Notes: a model not told the origin generated them from the sequence alone. DNA of 64,000 nt from Domibacillus enclensis (GCF_900156125.1 NZ_FTLX01000010.1:1-64000); one strand, 5' to 3'; shown: positions 51,519-61,342, counted from the first letter of the stretch. Numbers and translations are program-made.

Positions 51519-52676
51519 TTAATTCATGACCCACTTGTCTTTTAAAAATAATACTCGCCCGATCACGATGAAAACGACCATTAGCAGCAGGTTGGTTCCG
51601 AGCATTAAAGCTAAATGCTCATAGTCAATGACACCAGCGGTTAGTTCTTTTAAGATGCTGAACAAATTTAAGATCGGGATAGCAAAGTGCTGAAAAGAAA
51701 GTTCGTTGACTCCGATGCCGGAAATGATCATCACAGGGAAAACGGACAGCATCATAATCGGTGTACTGTAGCTTTGCGATTCTTTGATCGTTTTGCCGAG
51801 AATACTTGTCAGCATGAGAATGCCTGCGTTGAACAACGAATAAATGGTCGCAACGAGCAGCGCCAGGCCGATAATGAGTGGAAGCTGGTCTCCGAAGTTG
51901 ACGGCTTTTTGCAGGTTTTCCGTTAAAAATGCAATTTCAAGCGACACCACTAAAAGAGTCACCAGGCCAGTGATGACGCCAATGGTTGAAATGACCAGCC
52001 ATTTTGCCAGCAGGAGTGTTGTTCGGCTGACGGGAGTCATCAAAAGTGCCTCCATCGTTTTGCGCTCTTTTTCTCCAGCAAATAAGTCAGAGGCAGCCGG
52101 TCCGGCACCAATGCCAATCGCTAACGATAAAATAAGCGGGATCAAAAGAGACAGCATCATCGTAGCACCGCCATCACTTGAAATTTCCTTTTGTTCAATG
52201 GAGAAAGGCTGAACGGTTGAGCCATCTATTCCCGCTGATTGCAGCCGTTCGCTGATAATTTCGCTTTCAAACGCGGTTAGGGCTGTGCTGACCGCATTCA
52301 TTGCAAAAGATGAATTTTCACTGAAGGAGTTTCCGATAATGGAAATGGCCGCAGGGACTCCATTCTGAATATCTTCTGAAAAAGAAGGCGCGGTTACGAT
52401 GGCTGTTTGGACATCTCCGTCGATCACCGCTTGTTCAGGGTTCTCAGCCGTTTCAATGACGATATTTGGAGAAACCGCAAATAATTGTTCTGCTTCAGAG
52501 CGGAACGATTCCTGCACCGCGACCTTGTACGTGTCGTCGCCATCGGTCGAAAGCATGCTGTCGTAAAACAGCGTCAGCCCCGTCATCATAACGATCGGCA
52601 AAAAAACAGTTAACAGGAGCGTGCGCCGGTCGCGGAAGCAATCCTTTAATTCTTTCAAATAAATATTAAGAAGCAT
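51519..52676 (-). CDS. natB: ABC-2 permease, NatB-type (sodium efflux)
   Basis: A membrane protein of about 385 aa. One N-terminal helix is followed by a large extracytoplasmic domain (residues 45-165), then five or six helices. The loop LFAGEKERKTMEALLMTPVSRTTLLLAKW is typical of NatB/CcmB-like ABC-2 permeases. In B. subtilis NatAB exports sodium and is controlled by NatK-NatR; the same set is present here. ATG 52676 lies inside the end of natA (11-bp overlap) after GGGGAGG. Confidence 0.88.
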   Translation of the reverse strand: MLLNIYLKELKDCFRDRRTLLLTVFLPIVMMTGLTLFYDSMLSTDGDDTYKVAVQESFRSEAEQLFAVSPNIVIETAENPEQAVIDGDVQTAIVTAPSFSEDIQNGVPAAISIIGNSFSENSSFAMNAVSTALTAFESEIISERLQSAGIDGSTVQPFSIEQKEISSDGGATMMLSLLIPLILSLAIGIGAGPAASDLFAGEKERKTMEALLMTPVSRTTLLLAKWLVISTIGVITGLVTLLVVSLEIAFLTENLQKAVNFGDQLPLIIGLALLVATIYSLFNAGILMLTSILGKTIKESQSYSTPIMMLSVFPVMIISGIGVNELSFQHFAIPILNLFSILKELTAGVIDYEHLALMLGTNLLLMVVFIVIGRVLFLKDKWVMN

Positions 52677-53418
52677 AATGTGTTCCTCCCCTGACAAGCT
52701 TGGACATAAAGATATAGTTTAAGTCGTCGCTGTTTTCTAACGTGTAAAGTGTGTCTAACGCCTCGTGACAAATAAGCTCCCCTTTATGAATCATCGCAAC
52801 CGAATCACAAAGCATCGATACCTCCTCCATAATATGGCTGGAAAACACGATGGTTTTGCCTTCCCGCTTCAGCTGGTGGACAAGCTGCCTAAACACATTT
52901 GATGAAGTAATATCAAGCCCTGTGGTCGGTTCATCGAATAAAATAATATCCGGGTTATGAATAAGTGTCCGGGCAATTGCCACTTTTTGACGCATTCCTT
53001 TAGAAAACCCGCCCACTTTCCGGTCCAAATAATCGCGCATACCGAACTTCAAGGCAAGGTCGTCGATCCGCACTTTCGTTTCATGCTTGCTTAAGCCATA
53101 CAAGGAAGCGAAATACGTTAAATTTTCTCGGGCGGTCAGCCGTTCATACAGTCCGGTTTCACCACCGAATAAAACACCGATCCGCTTTTTTATTTCCGCC
53201 GGGTCTTTGACGGTATCAAATCCGGCTACCTCAATGTGTCCATCTGTTGGAGTAAGCAATGTGGCAATAGAACGGAGCAGGGTGGTTTTACCCGCGCCGT
53301 TTTCACCGAGAAGCCCGACGACCTGTCCTTCCTGTACGTCAAAAGAAATGTGTTTAAGTGCTGTGACGGACTTTTTCTTGTCTTGAAATTTTTTTGACAC
53401 GTCCTGAATACGAATCAT
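52666..53418 (-). CDS. natA: ABC transporter ATP-binding protein, NatA-type
   Basis: A 250-aa ATPase subunit: Walker A GENGAGKTT, signature GGFSKGMRQKVAIARTLI (F-S-K-G type), Walker B IILFDEPTTGLD and switch FSSHIMEE. ATG 53418 follows GGGAGGG at 7-nt spacing; the TTG six bases upstream is too close to it. Divergent from natR-natK, with LytTR-type repeats between. Confidence 0.9.
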   Translation of the reverse strand: MIRIQDVSKKFQDKKKSVTALKHISFDVQEGQVVGLLGENGAGKTTLLRSIATLLTPTDGHIEVAGFDTVKDPAEIKKRIGVLFGGETGLYERLTARENLTYFASLYGLSKHETKVRIDDLALKFGMRDYLDRKVGGFSKGMRQKVAIARTLIHNPDIILFDEPTTGLDITSSNVFRQLVHQLKREGKTIVFSSHIMEEVSMLCDSVAMIHKGELICHEALDTLYTLENSDDLNYIFMSKLVRGGTHYAS

Positions 53419-53491
53419 AGTCAAACCCTCCCGATCATTTTGGTTTTCTTATATAAATCATACAAAAAAAGAAAAGCGGAATCAGCCGTTA

Positions 53492-53521
53492 TGTCGTGAA
53501 CCGTCCGTTTCCTGTCGTGAA
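53492..53521. promoter_or_regulatory. LytTR-type direct repeats between natA and natR
   Basis: TGTCGTGAA occurs at 53492-53500 and again at 53513-53521, 21 bp apart (two helical turns), as expected for a LytTR regulator. A weak third match lies another 21 bp on (53534). The natA -35/-10 region (TATATA, minus strand) begins just beyond, and natR has a -10 TAAAAT at 53548-53553. Confidence 0.6.
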
Positions 53522-53581
53522 AACAACCATAATCTGTGTGAAAATGGTAAAATAAAGATGAGTAGGATGGAGAGGAACGAC

Positions 53582-54280
53582 ATGAGAATTGGACTAGTGG
53601 ATGATCGAATCATTGACCTGGATAAGCTTGAAGCAATCGTTTCGTCACTTCCGGATGTGGAAATTGTTTTCTCGACACTGCATGCGGAAGAAGCGTATGC
53701 GCAAATAAAAAATGAAACGATTGACTTGCTTATTGCTGATATTGAAATGCCTAATTTGTCGGGCTATGAGCTGGCGGACATTATTCACTCGCATGCGCTT
53801 AACATAGCGGTTATTTTCGTAACCGGCACAAGCGGTTATGCCGTGCACGCTTTTGAACTGAATGTACACGATTACATTATGAAGCCGTATACGAAGGAAA
53901 GACTGTCGCAATCAATCGAGCGGCTTATTGAAAAATCAAGATCCTCCGAGATGACAGGGCGCCTTTATATTAAACAGAAAAATGATATTCATATTATTCA
54001 AAAAAAAGAAATCGTGCTGATTGAACGGTCCGGACGTTCGACGACGATTTACACAAAATCAGGTCCTATTAAAACCTACCTGACATTAAATGAACTCGAA
54101 GGAGAGTTGAGAGAACGGGATTTTCTTCGTTCTCACCGATCCTTTATTATTAATATTCATTTTGTGAAGAACTTTTCGCTATATGCAAAAAATTCATACG
54201 TGGTGACATTTGAAGGCCTGGTCGAAAAAGCAATGATTACGAAAGAGAAGGTCGATTTCTTGCAGAAAAATTATTTTTAA
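53582..54280 (+). CDS. natR: LytTR response regulator, NatR-type
   Basis: A 232-aa regulator with a receiver domain (LVDDRIIDLDKLEAIV, phospho-Asp in LLIADIEMPNLSG, Lys in HDYIMKPYTKE) and a C-terminal LytTR DNA-binding domain (LIERSGRSTTIYTKSG ... DFLRSHRSFIINIHFVKNF). ATG 53582 follows GGAGAGGAACGAC. It forms an operon with the kinase 15 nt downstream and should bind the repeats in front of natA. Confidence 0.9.
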   Translation: MRIGLVDDRIIDLDKLEAIVSSLPDVEIVFSTLHAEEAYAQIKNETIDLLIADIEMPNLSGYELADIIHSHALNIAVIFVTGTSGYAVHAFELNVHDYIMKPYTKERLSQSIERLIEKSRSSEMTGRLYIKQKNDIHIIQKKEIVLIERSGRSTTIYTKSGPIKTYLTLNELEGELRERDFLRSHRSFIINIHFVKNFSLYAKNSYVVTFEGLVEKAMITKEKVDFLQKNYF

Positions 54281-54295
54281 TCGTGGAGGTATAGG

Positions 54296-55054
54296 ATGAT
54301 TGGTTTGCTATTGCTGTTCCTGGCAGCGACAATGGCTTTTGCGTTTTTCATTTATCGAAAAGCCGCCCGGTGTGAAAAGGAGCTGAGTCAGCTTCGAAAA
54401 GAGCGCATCCAGATGAATGAAGCTTTTTTGCAGGTGCGGAGCGAACGGCACGATTTTTTAAAGCACATTGCGGCCATTCAATTTATGCTTGAAACACAAA
54501 AGTCAGCGGAAGCCGCAGCGTACACGGATACGCTGATTGATGGATATAAGGAAACGAACGTGTCGATTCAAGGGGAGAAGGGAGCAGTTGCGGGTATTCT
54601 GCACCATATGTTTTGCCGGGCGAAAAACAGCCATATCGACATCACATATGATCTTGCTATCCCGCTTTCTTCTCTTCCGATTCCGGAAACGCATCTCGTT
54701 GTGCTGATCGGCAATATATTGGAAAACAGCATAGAAGCCTGTGAAGCATGGAAGGAGGAAAAGCAAACTCAAAAGCAGCCATTGATTACATTGCAGCTTT
54801 CAAAAAGAAGCGGCCTTTATTTGCTGACATGTACTAACAGTTCACCTGCCCTTCCTCGGCGTATAACGGACCGGTTGTTTAAAAAAGAAGGGGTTACGAC
54901 GAAAGGAAGGAAGTATAAAGGGACAGGCACATTCATTATTATGCGGTGTGTGAAAAAGTACGATGGCTTTCTTGATTTTGTTCATAAAGATGAATTGTTT
55001 TCTCTGAAAATTAAAGTGCCAGATATCGTGACAGACGATGTGGTAAAAAAATAA
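54296..55054 (+). CDS. natK: GHKL histidine kinase, NatK-type with reduced sensor
   Basis: A 252-aa kinase with a single N-terminal membrane helix, a short coiled linker, RSERHDFLKHIAAIQFML (phospho-His box) and a GHKL ATPase domain (LIGNILENSIEAC; late glycine motif KYKGTGTFII). The usual multi-helix sensor of LytS/AgrC/NatK proteins is missing, so the signal may be sensed by a partner, perhaps the transporter. GTGGAGG precedes ATG 54296. Confidence 0.85.
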   Translation: MIGLLLLFLAATMAFAFFIYRKAARCEKELSQLRKERIQMNEAFLQVRSERHDFLKHIAAIQFMLETQKSAEAAAYTDTLIDGYKETNVSIQGEKGAVAGILHHMFCRAKNSHIDITYDLAIPLSSLPIPETHLVVLIGNILENSIEACEAWKEEKQTQKQPLITLQLSKRSGLYLLTCTNSSPALPRRITDRLFKKEGVTTKGRKYKGTGTFIIMRCVKKYDGFLDFVHKDELFSLKIKVPDIVTDDVVKK

Positions 55055-55098
55055 AAAATTGATATAATCAAAAAAACAGAAGGCAAGGGCGTGAGTGT

Positions 55099-56001
55099 TT
55101 GAACGAAGAACAGCTGGCAGTACAGCAAAGCGTCATTCGGCGGCAACACCAGAAACTGAGCATGAAGCGGCTGCTGAAGCGGGGTCTTTTTATTTTTATC
55201 GGTGCCATCCTGATGGCAATTGGCATTGAAATTTTTCTTGTTCCGAACTTGATCATGGACGGGGGGATCGTTGGAATCTCGATCATTTTATCCAGTTTAA
55301 CGGGCATCAAGCTTGGACTCTTCTTATTCTTATTAAACATTCCATTCTTTTTCCTCGGCTACAAGCAAATCGGAAAAACATTTGCCCTTTCTACTGTATT
55401 CGGCATTACCATTTTGTCGGTTGCAGCGACGTTTCTGCATCCGGTTGCGGCCTTTACCAGTGACATTATCCTCGCCGCGGTCTTTGGCGGCATCGCGCTT
55501 GGAGCCGGTGTCGGCATCGTCATTCGCTATGGGGGATCACTTGACGGAACGGAGATCTTAGCGATTCTTCTTAATAAAAGGTTTCCGTTTTCTGTCGGGG
55601 AGATCGTTATGTTTTTTAATATCTTTATTTTTGCATGGGGTGGATTTGTATTCGGCTGGGACCGGGCAATGTATTCGGTGCTCGCTTATTTCGTTGCCTT
55701 TAAAACGATTGATGTCGTCATTCAAGGGCTGGATGAATCGAAATCAGCCTGGATCATCAGCGATCAGTATCAGGAAATCGGCGAAGCCATTATTGCTCGG
55801 CTTGGACGCGGCGTCACCTATTTAACGGGTGAAGGTGCGTACACAGGGGATGAAAAGAAAGTCATCTTTTGTGTGATCAACCGTTTGGAAGAAGCGAAAT
55901 TAAAATCAATTGTAGAAGACATCGATGAAGGTGCGTTTCTTGCTGTAGCCGACATCGCGGAAGTGCGCGGCGGGCGTTTCAAAAAAAGAGATATCCATTA
56001 A
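55099..56001 (+). CDS. YitT-family membrane protein (DUF2179)
   Basis: A 300-aa protein with five or six membrane helices (GAILMAIGIEIFLVPNLIMDGGIVGISIIL is the family start) and a cytoplasmic C-terminal DUF2179 domain (KSAWIISDQYQEIGEAIIARLGRGVTYL). The family is common in Firmicutes with no settled function. TTG 55099 is chosen, about 9 nt after AAGGG; the first in-frame ATG is 63 nt later without a ribosome binding site. Confidence 0.87.
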   Translation: MNEEQLAVQQSVIRRQHQKLSMKRLLKRGLFIFIGAILMAIGIEIFLVPNLIMDGGIVGISIILSSLTGIKLGLFLFLLNIPFFFLGYKQIGKTFALSTVFGITILSVAATFLHPVAAFTSDIILAAVFGGIALGAGVGIVIRYGGSLDGTEILAILLNKRFPFSVGEIVMFFNIFIFAWGGFVFGWDRAMYSVLAYFVAFKTIDVVIQGLDESKSAWIISDQYQEIGEAIIARLGRGVTYLTGEGAYTGDEKKVIFCVINRLEEAKLKSIVEDIDEGAFLAVADIAEVRGGRFKKRDIH

Positions 56002-56027
56002 GTACCCTTTCATACGGGTGCTTTTTT
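56002..56027 (+). terminator. Intrinsic terminator of the YitT gene
   Basis: Six-pair stem GTACCC (56002-56007) with GGGTGC (56016-56021), one G-T wobble, and a six-T tail. Confidence 0.75.
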
Positions 56028-56052
56028 ATTTTTACAAAACTTTTATGATATT

Positions 56053-56085
56053 TATCTTGAATTCAAAATAATAATTGTGTATAGT
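56053..56085 (+). promoter_or_regulatory. yceI promoter with MarR-type (MhqR-like) operator
   Basis: -35 TTGAAT (56057-56062), 17-nt spacer, -10 TATAGT (56080-56085). The 18-bp palindrome TATCTTGAATTCAAAATA (56053-56070, 16 symmetric positions) covers the -35 and closely resembles the ATCTCGAATTCGAGAT operator of the quinone-responsive repressor MhqR of B. subtilis. Confidence 0.6.
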
Positions 56086-56127
56086 AAGGTAAGTAAGTTA
56101 CTTTTATGAATCAAGGAGGAATGGAAA

Positions 56128-56658
56128 ATGGCAACATTTACATTGGATAAAGTACACAGCGGGATCGCGTTTCAAGTAAAGCATATGATGGTATCGAAAA
56201 CAAAAGGGGAGTTCACAAGCTTCGATGTGCAAATCGACGGCGACGTAAGCAATCTGGAAGCTGCAAAATGGACGGTTACAATTGATGCAGCATCAATCGA
56301 CACGAACAATGAAGACCGTGACAACCATCTTCGTTCAGGCGATTTCTTCGATGTGGAAAACCACCCTCACATTACATTCGTCAGCGACTCCATTAAAAAA
56401 GCATCGGATGATGAATACGAAGTAACAGGCCAGTTAACCATTAAAGGTGTAACAAATACTGAAACATTTAAAGTCGAATTCAACGGTACATCCAAAAGCC
56501 CGATGGACGGCAGCACAATTGCCGGATTTGACGGAGAAGGAAAAGTAAACCGTGAAGCGTACGGCTTAACATGGAACGCACCACTTGAAACAGGCGGCGT
56601 GCTTGTAGGCAAAGACGTGAAATTCAGCGTGAACTTTGAATTTGTTGTAGGTGAATAA
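56128..56658 (+). CDS. YceI-family lipid/isoprenoid-binding protein
   Basis: A 176-aa lipocalin-like protein of the YceI family (FTLDKVHSGIAFQVKHMMVSKTKGEF, DNHLRSGDFFDVENHPHITF, LTIKGVTN, and the ending NFEFVVGE). Members bind polyisoprenoids or amphipathic ligands. There is no signal peptide, so it is cytoplasmic. AAGGAGG precedes the ATG. Monocistronic, under a likely MarR-type repressor. Confidence 0.93.
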   Translation: MATFTLDKVHSGIAFQVKHMMVSKTKGEFTSFDVQIDGDVSNLEAAKWTVTIDAASIDTNNEDRDNHLRSGDFFDVENHPHITFVSDSIKKASDDEYEVTGQLTIKGVTNTETFKVEFNGTSKSPMDGSTIAGFDGEGKVNREAYGLTWNAPLETGGVLVGKDVKFSVNFEFVVGE

Positions 56659-56665
56659 AAAAAAG

Positions 56666-56696
56666 CGTTCCTGCGCATTGCAGGAACGTTTTTTTT
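56666..56696. terminator. Terminator between yceI and the channel gene
   Basis: Perfect 9-bp stem CGTTCCTGC (56666-56674) with GCAGGAACG (56680-56688) and eight T. A-runs on the other side allow use in both directions. Confidence 0.92.
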
Positions 56697-56713
56697 ATGG
56701 AGAAAGCCGCTTA

Positions 56714-58456
56714 TTAATAGCGGTCGTCGTCTTCCCAGTCTTCATTTCTTAAATCCGTGCGGCTTGGATTCGAGAAGTTGTCTGAATCTGGATGATCGAA
56801 CAGCTGCGTTTCTGTGTCCGGCTTGATTTCCTCTGCCGGTTTTGGGGCTGTCGATGAACGATCGGACTGCTGCTTCATTTCATTTGCTTTTGTTTTCGCT
56901 TCTTGCTTCATTTGTTCTTTTTCCTGCTTGGCTTTTTCTTTTACTTCTGAAAAATCGGTGTCGTCAATTTTTGAATCTAGTTGACGCAAGTACTTGGCCG
57001 CTGTTTCTTTGCCCCCGAGTCCAAAGGCAAGGCCAAAGGCTAGAGCAAGTCCACCGAGGATGAGCATAAACGCGGTGTTCACGATTGAATCGGCTACGCC
57101 GAGCTGATCCAGCGCCATAAAGAGAGCGAAGATGATCACGGCATATTTAGCAATAGAGCCGAGCAGACGGAAATCGGAGCCAGACAATACGTTGCGCAGA
57201 ACACGCTGCACAATATTGCCGAGAATGATCCCAACTGCAAGAATCAGTACTGCTGCAATGACACTTGGCAAATACGAAACGATTCCTAGCGCCAGCGTGA
57301 CAAGGAATTCAAGGTTAATGATCTGCAGTGCTTCTACTGTAAACAAGAAAATGATAAAGATTTGCACGATCCATGACAGAAGCTTTGCTGGTGTCATGCT
57401 GCTTTCGTCAGCCGTCCAGCTGCCGAGGTGAAGGTTTTTCGTTAATGAATTCACGCCGGCCTTTTGAAGAAGTTCTTCAGTAAATTTCGCCGCCCATTTG
57501 GCGACCCAAATGCCGACCATAATGAGAACAACGGCGACAATAATGTTCGGAATCATCTCAAGGACACGATTGAGCATATTGATCGCAGGCTCAGACACAC
57601 CGCGCAGTTCAAGTCGCTCAAGTGCTGTGATGACCACAGGAATAAGGATCAGAACGTAGACGACGGTTCCGACAATCGACGCCAGGCTCATGCTGTCACC
57701 TGATTTGCCGATGCCCGCTTTTTGTGCGTAGCGGTCAATACCGGCTGCGCTTAAAAGGTTCGTTACGAGATCACGGACAATTTTAGCCACAAGCCAGCCG
57801 ATCGCAAGCACAATGACAGCTGAGAAAAGCTTCGGAATAAAGGCAAGGAAGCTGTCCAGCATATTTTCAAATGGTCCGGCAATTCCATCAATATTCAGCG
57901 CATCGAGAACGCCCGGAATAAACATGAGAAGAACGAGATAGAAAACGACCTTTCCTGCTGATTCTACAAGCCGTCCAGCCTGGGCATCCGTATCGGCCAG
58001 GTTTCCTTTTTTCATCCATTTGGAGACTTTGAGCTTGGCGCCTCCTTTTGTGATAATCGCTTTTAAAATGGAAGCAGCGATCCAGCCAATTAAAAGAATT
58101 AAAGCGGCTTTCAGTACATTCGGGATAAATGACGTCATCGTTGTAAACATGGAAACAAGCGGTGAAGCAATGATCGTCAAGTTCAATACGTTAAAGAATA
58201 AAATAAAGACGAAAATAAGCAGGATGTAGTAAATTACTTTCCCGACAATTTTCTCAGGTGGATATTTTTCGTTTCCAATTCCCGCTTTTGAGAAAAAACG
58301 GTTGTCTGCGTTGGTCTTTTTTAACGCTTTTTCCACTCCGCTGCCGATTAATTTTGCGACAATCCAGCCGATCAACAGGATGAGAAGCGCCATGAGCAGG
58401 TTAGGCAATTCATTCATGTAGCCATACCAGCCGTTCCAGAACATATTATTGTTCAT
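56714..58456 (-). CDS. Mechanosensitive-channel-like protein with repeated TM helices
   Basis: A 580-aa protein built from about five copies of a unit of the type LLIGWIVAKLIGSGVEKALKK (a glycine-containing amphipathic helix) followed by a linker. This is the conserved-TM-helix repeat seen in MscS-related and other channel-like proteins. The last copy has IVNTAFMLILGGLALAFGLAFGLGG, resembling the pore helix of small-conductance channels. The C-terminal 95 residues are charged and Lys/Glu/Gln-rich, probably coiled coil. Gating and ion are unknown. GGGGGG precedes ATG 58456. Confidence 0.82.
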   Translation of the reverse strand: MNNNMFWNGWYGYMNELPNLLMALLILLIGWIVAKLIGSGVEKALKKTNADNRFFSKAGIGNEKYPPEKIVGKVIYYILLIFVFILFFNVLNLTIIASPLVSMFTTMTSFIPNVLKAALILLIGWIAASILKAIITKGGAKLKVSKWMKKGNLADTDAQAGRLVESAGKVVFYLVLLMFIPGVLDALNIDGIAGPFENMLDSFLAFIPKLFSAVIVLAIGWLVAKIVRDLVTNLLSAAGIDRYAQKAGIGKSGDSMSLASIVGTVVYVLILIPVVITALERLELRGVSEPAINMLNRVLEMIPNIIVAVVLIMVGIWVAKWAAKFTEELLQKAGVNSLTKNLHLGSWTADESSMTPAKLLSWIVQIFIIFLFTVEALQIINLEFLVTLALGIVSYLPSVIAAVLILAVGIILGNIVQRVLRNVLSGSDFRLLGSIAKYAVIIFALFMALDQLGVADSIVNTAFMLILGGLALAFGLAFGLGGKETAAKYLRQLDSKIDDTDFSEVKEKAKQEKEQMKQEAKTKANEMKQQSDRSSTAPKPAEEIKPDTETQLFDHPDSDNFSNPSRTDLRNEDWEDDDRY

Positions 58457-58646
58457 TGATAAAATCCCCCCTTTTTAAAATGGTTGTTCCCCATACTGCT
58501 TCCCATTGTGAAGGAATGAATAACCTTATTTTTTAAAAAATGTTTGAAATAATCGAAAAATAGTGTGTTTGGAGGAAATCCGTTATAATTTGACAGGAAG
58601 TAAAAAAGCGTGTTTCAGCTCGCTTCATGAAGGGATTGATCCGAAA

Positions 58647-59756
58647 ATGGAAAGCATTATCCGGTTTGATGGGGTATCCAAGTCGTACCATCGAAGTGAA
58701 CCTGTTTTAAATAATGTCAGTTTTGAATTAGAGCGAGGAAAGTTTTATACGCTGCTCGGTCCATCCGGCTGTGGGAAAACAACGATTTTGAGGCTGATCG
58801 CAGGGTTTACAGAACCGACGGAAGGCAGTGTGTTTATAAACGGAAAGCGTATGAACAAAGTGCCGGCAAACAAGCGGCAGGTAAATACCGTTTTCCAGGA
58901 TTACGCCCTGTTTCCGCATTTAAACGTGTATGAAAACATAGCCTTTGGCCTGCGGATTAAAAAAATGAAAAAAGCGGCAATAGATGAAAAGGTGAAAGAA
59001 GCGCTGAAGTTTGTGAATCTGTCCGGATATGAGAACCGTGAATTGTCCGAGATGTCGGGCGGTCAAAAGCAGCGCGTAGCGATTGCACGCGCGATCGTCA
59101 ATGAACCGGAAGTGATTCTCCTTGACGAGCCGCTATCCGCGCTGGACTTAAAGCTGCGGACGGAAATGCAGTATGAGCTGCGTGAGCTTCAGCAGCGGCT
59201 CGGCATTACCTTTATTTTCGTTACACATGATCAGGAAGAAGCGCTCGCGATGAGCGACGAAATTATTGTTCTGAACGAAGGAGAAATTCAGCAAAGCGGT
59301 ACGCCAATTGATATTTACGACGAGCCGGTCAATCGGTTTGTGGCTGACTTTATTGGAGAGTCCAATATTCTGAAGGGAACGATGATCAAGGATTACGAAG
59401 TGGAATTTACCGGACGCCGCTTTCAATGCGTCGATCAGGGGCTTCGTCCGAATGAACCGGTCGAGATTGTCATTCGCCCGGAAGATGTCAGCTTAACAGG
59501 AGCGGACGAGGGCAAAATTCAAGCCGATGTTGATTCCCAGCTTTTCCGTGGGGTTCATTATGAGATTTGCTGCTACGATGTGAACGGAAGCGAATGGCTT
59601 GTTCATTCCACGAAAAAAGCAGTCGTTGGCGAAAAGGTTGGATTGGATTTTGAGCCGGAAGCGATTCATGTGATGCGCTTGAATGAAACAGAAGAAGAAT
59701 TCGACAAACGGCTTGAAAGCTACGGAGCTGGGGGCAGTGTGCATGGAGTCGAATAA
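58647..59756 (+). CDS. potA: Spermidine/putrescine ABC importer, ATP-binding protein
   Basis: A 369-aa ATPase: Walker [11 protein letters not shown]-loop FQDYALFPH, signature [14 protein letters not shown], Walker [13 protein letters not shown], and a C-terminal TOBE regulatory domain ([18 protein letters not shown]). ATG 58647 is preceded by AAGGGA at about 12 nt, so initiation is modest. A possible -10 TATAAT is at 58584-58589. First gene of potABCD. Confidence 0.92.
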   Translation: MESIIRFDGVSKSYHRSEPVLNNVSFELERGKFYTLLGPSGCGKTTILRLIAGFTEPTEGSVFINGKRMNKVPANKRQVNTVFQDYALFPHLNVYENIAFGLRIKKMKKAAIDEKVKEALKFVNLSGYENRELSEMSGGQKQRVAIARAIVNEPEVILLDEPLSALDLKLRTEMQYELRELQQRLGITFIFVTHDQEEALAMSDEIIVLNEGEIQQSGTPIDIYDEPVNRFVADFIGESNILKGTMIKDYEVEFTGRRFQCVDQGLRPNEPVEIVIRPEDVSLTGADEGKIQADVDSQLFRGVHYEICCYDVNGSEWLVHSTKKAVVGEKVGLDFEPEAIHVMRLNETEEEFDKRLESYGAGGSVHGVE

Positions 59757-60546
59757 CCGGGCCATTTACTGGGTTCCTTACGTTCTCTGGATCGCATTGT
59801 TTGTCGTCGCACCGATTCTGCTTATTGTGTATTATTCCTTTCAAGGACTGGACGGGGAATTTACGCTCGCCAACTACCGAAATTTCTTTACACCGGTTTA
59901 TTTAACGATGACCCTCAGCTCGTTCTGGTATGCGTTTCTCATTACACTGTTTTGCCTGCTTATTGCGTACCCGGCGGCTTACTTTATTACACGTTCGAAG
60001 TATAAGCAATTGCTGCTCCTGCTCATTATATTGCCGTCGTGGGTGAACCTGCTGCTGAAAGCCTATGCGTTTTTAGGCATCTTCAGCACATACGGGGCGG
60101 CTAACAGCTTTTTAGAAGTAGTGGGCATTGGCGCAAAGCAGCTATTGTTTACTGATTTCAGCTTTGTTTTTGTGTCTGTGTATTTATTTATTCCTTTTAT
60201 GATTTTACCGATCTTCAATGCATTGGATAAGCTGAATCCGGCGCTTGTTTACGCATCCCGGGATCTCGGCGCTTCCTCATGGACGACATTCCGCAAGGTG
60301 GTGATGCCGCTCACTTCTTCAGGTGTCAAAGCGGGCATACAAGCCGTTTTTATTCCGGCGCTTTCCTTATTCATGATTACGCGCCTGATTGCAGGAAACC
60401 GGGTTATTACGCTTGGGACAGCAATTGAGCAGCACTTCCTGGTGACGCAGGACTGGGGAATGGGTGCGACCATTGCGGTTTTTTTAATTTTGATTATGGT
60501 TGTCATTATGATCGCAACCGGTACACGGAAGAAAGGAGTGATGTAA
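59743..60546 (+). CDS. potB: Spermidine/putrescine ABC importer, permease PotB
   Basis: A 267-aa permease with six helices and the EAA-type cytoplasmic loop [23 protein letters not shown] 59743 lies 8 nt after GGGGG and overlaps the end of potA by 14 bp. Forms the import channel with PotC. Confidence 0.92.
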   Translation: MESNNRAIYWVPYVLWIALFVVAPILLIVYYSFQGLDGEFTLANYRNFFTPVYLTMTLSSFWYAFLITLFCLLIAYPAAYFITRSKYKQLLLLLIILPSWVNLLLKAYAFLGIFSTYGAANSFLEVVGIGAKQLLFTDFSFVFVSVYLFIPFMILPIFNALDKLNPALVYASRDLGASSWTTFRKVVMPLTSSGVKAGIQAVFIPALSLFMITRLIAGNRVITLGTAIEQHFLVTQDWGMGATIAVFLILIMVVIMIATGTRKKGVM

Positions 60547-60547
60547 C

Positions 60548-61342
60548 ATGGCACTGTTTTGGCCGCGCGCTTATTTAGCGTTTGTGTTTATCGTTTTATA
60601 TGCGCCCATTTTTTACTTGAGCTTTTATTCCTTCAACAGCGGCGGCACAATGAGCAGCTTTGATGGATTTACGCTTGACTGGTACAAGGAGCTGTTTAGT
60701 GATTCCAGGCTGCTCGTTATTGTGCTGAATACCTTGATTATTGCGCTTCTGTCCGCTGCGATTTCGACCATTATCGGCGTTCTCGGGGCGCTGGCCATTG
60801 TGTATGCACGTAAACGGCTGTATCAACATATCCTGCTTTCTTTAAACAATGTGCTTATTGTCAGTCCGGATGTCATTATTGGTGCGTCCTTTTTGATTTT
60901 ATTTACGATTATTGGCATAAACCTGGGCTTTACATCGGTTTTGCTCGCTCACATTGCTTTTTCCGTACCGATTGTGGTGATCATGGTGCTGCCGAAGCTT
61001 GAGGAAATGAGCAGCTCGCTGATTGATGCAGCACGCGACTTGGGTGCTTCGCGGTTCGACATTTTAACGAAGGTGATTCTGCCTTACATTACGCCGGGTA
61101 TTTTCGCTGGCTTTTTCATGGCACTTACGTATTCACTCGACGATTTTGCCGTAACCTTTTTTGTGACGGGGAACGGCTTTACGACGCTTTCTGTGGAGAT
61201 TTATTCACTGGCGCGGCGAGGTATTTCTCTTCAAATCAATGCACTGTCCACGCTGCTGTTTTTATTCACCATCGTACTCGTTATCGGGTATTATTTCATT
61301 CAAAAGCGAAATGAAAAAACAGCGGTGGGGGTGCGGAAATGA
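60548..61342 (+). CDS. potC: Spermidine/putrescine ABC importer, permease PotC
   Basis: A 264-aa permease with six helices and the EAA loop AARDLGASRFDILTKVILPY. AAAGGAG lies 9 nt before ATG 60548, which starts one base after the potB stop. The stop overlaps potD. Confidence 0.93.
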   Translation: MALFWPRAYLAFVFIVLYAPIFYLSFYSFNSGGTMSSFDGFTLDWYKELFSDSRLLVIVLNTLIIALLSAAISTIIGVLGALAIVYARKRLYQHILLSLNNVLIVSPDVIIGASFLILFTIIGINLGFTSVLLAHIAFSVPIVVIMVLPKLEEMSSSLIDAARDLGASRFDILTKVILPYITPGIFAGFFMALTYSLDDFAVTFFVTGNGFTTLSVEIYSLARRGISLQINALSTLLFLFTIVLVIGYYFIQKRNEKTAVGVRK

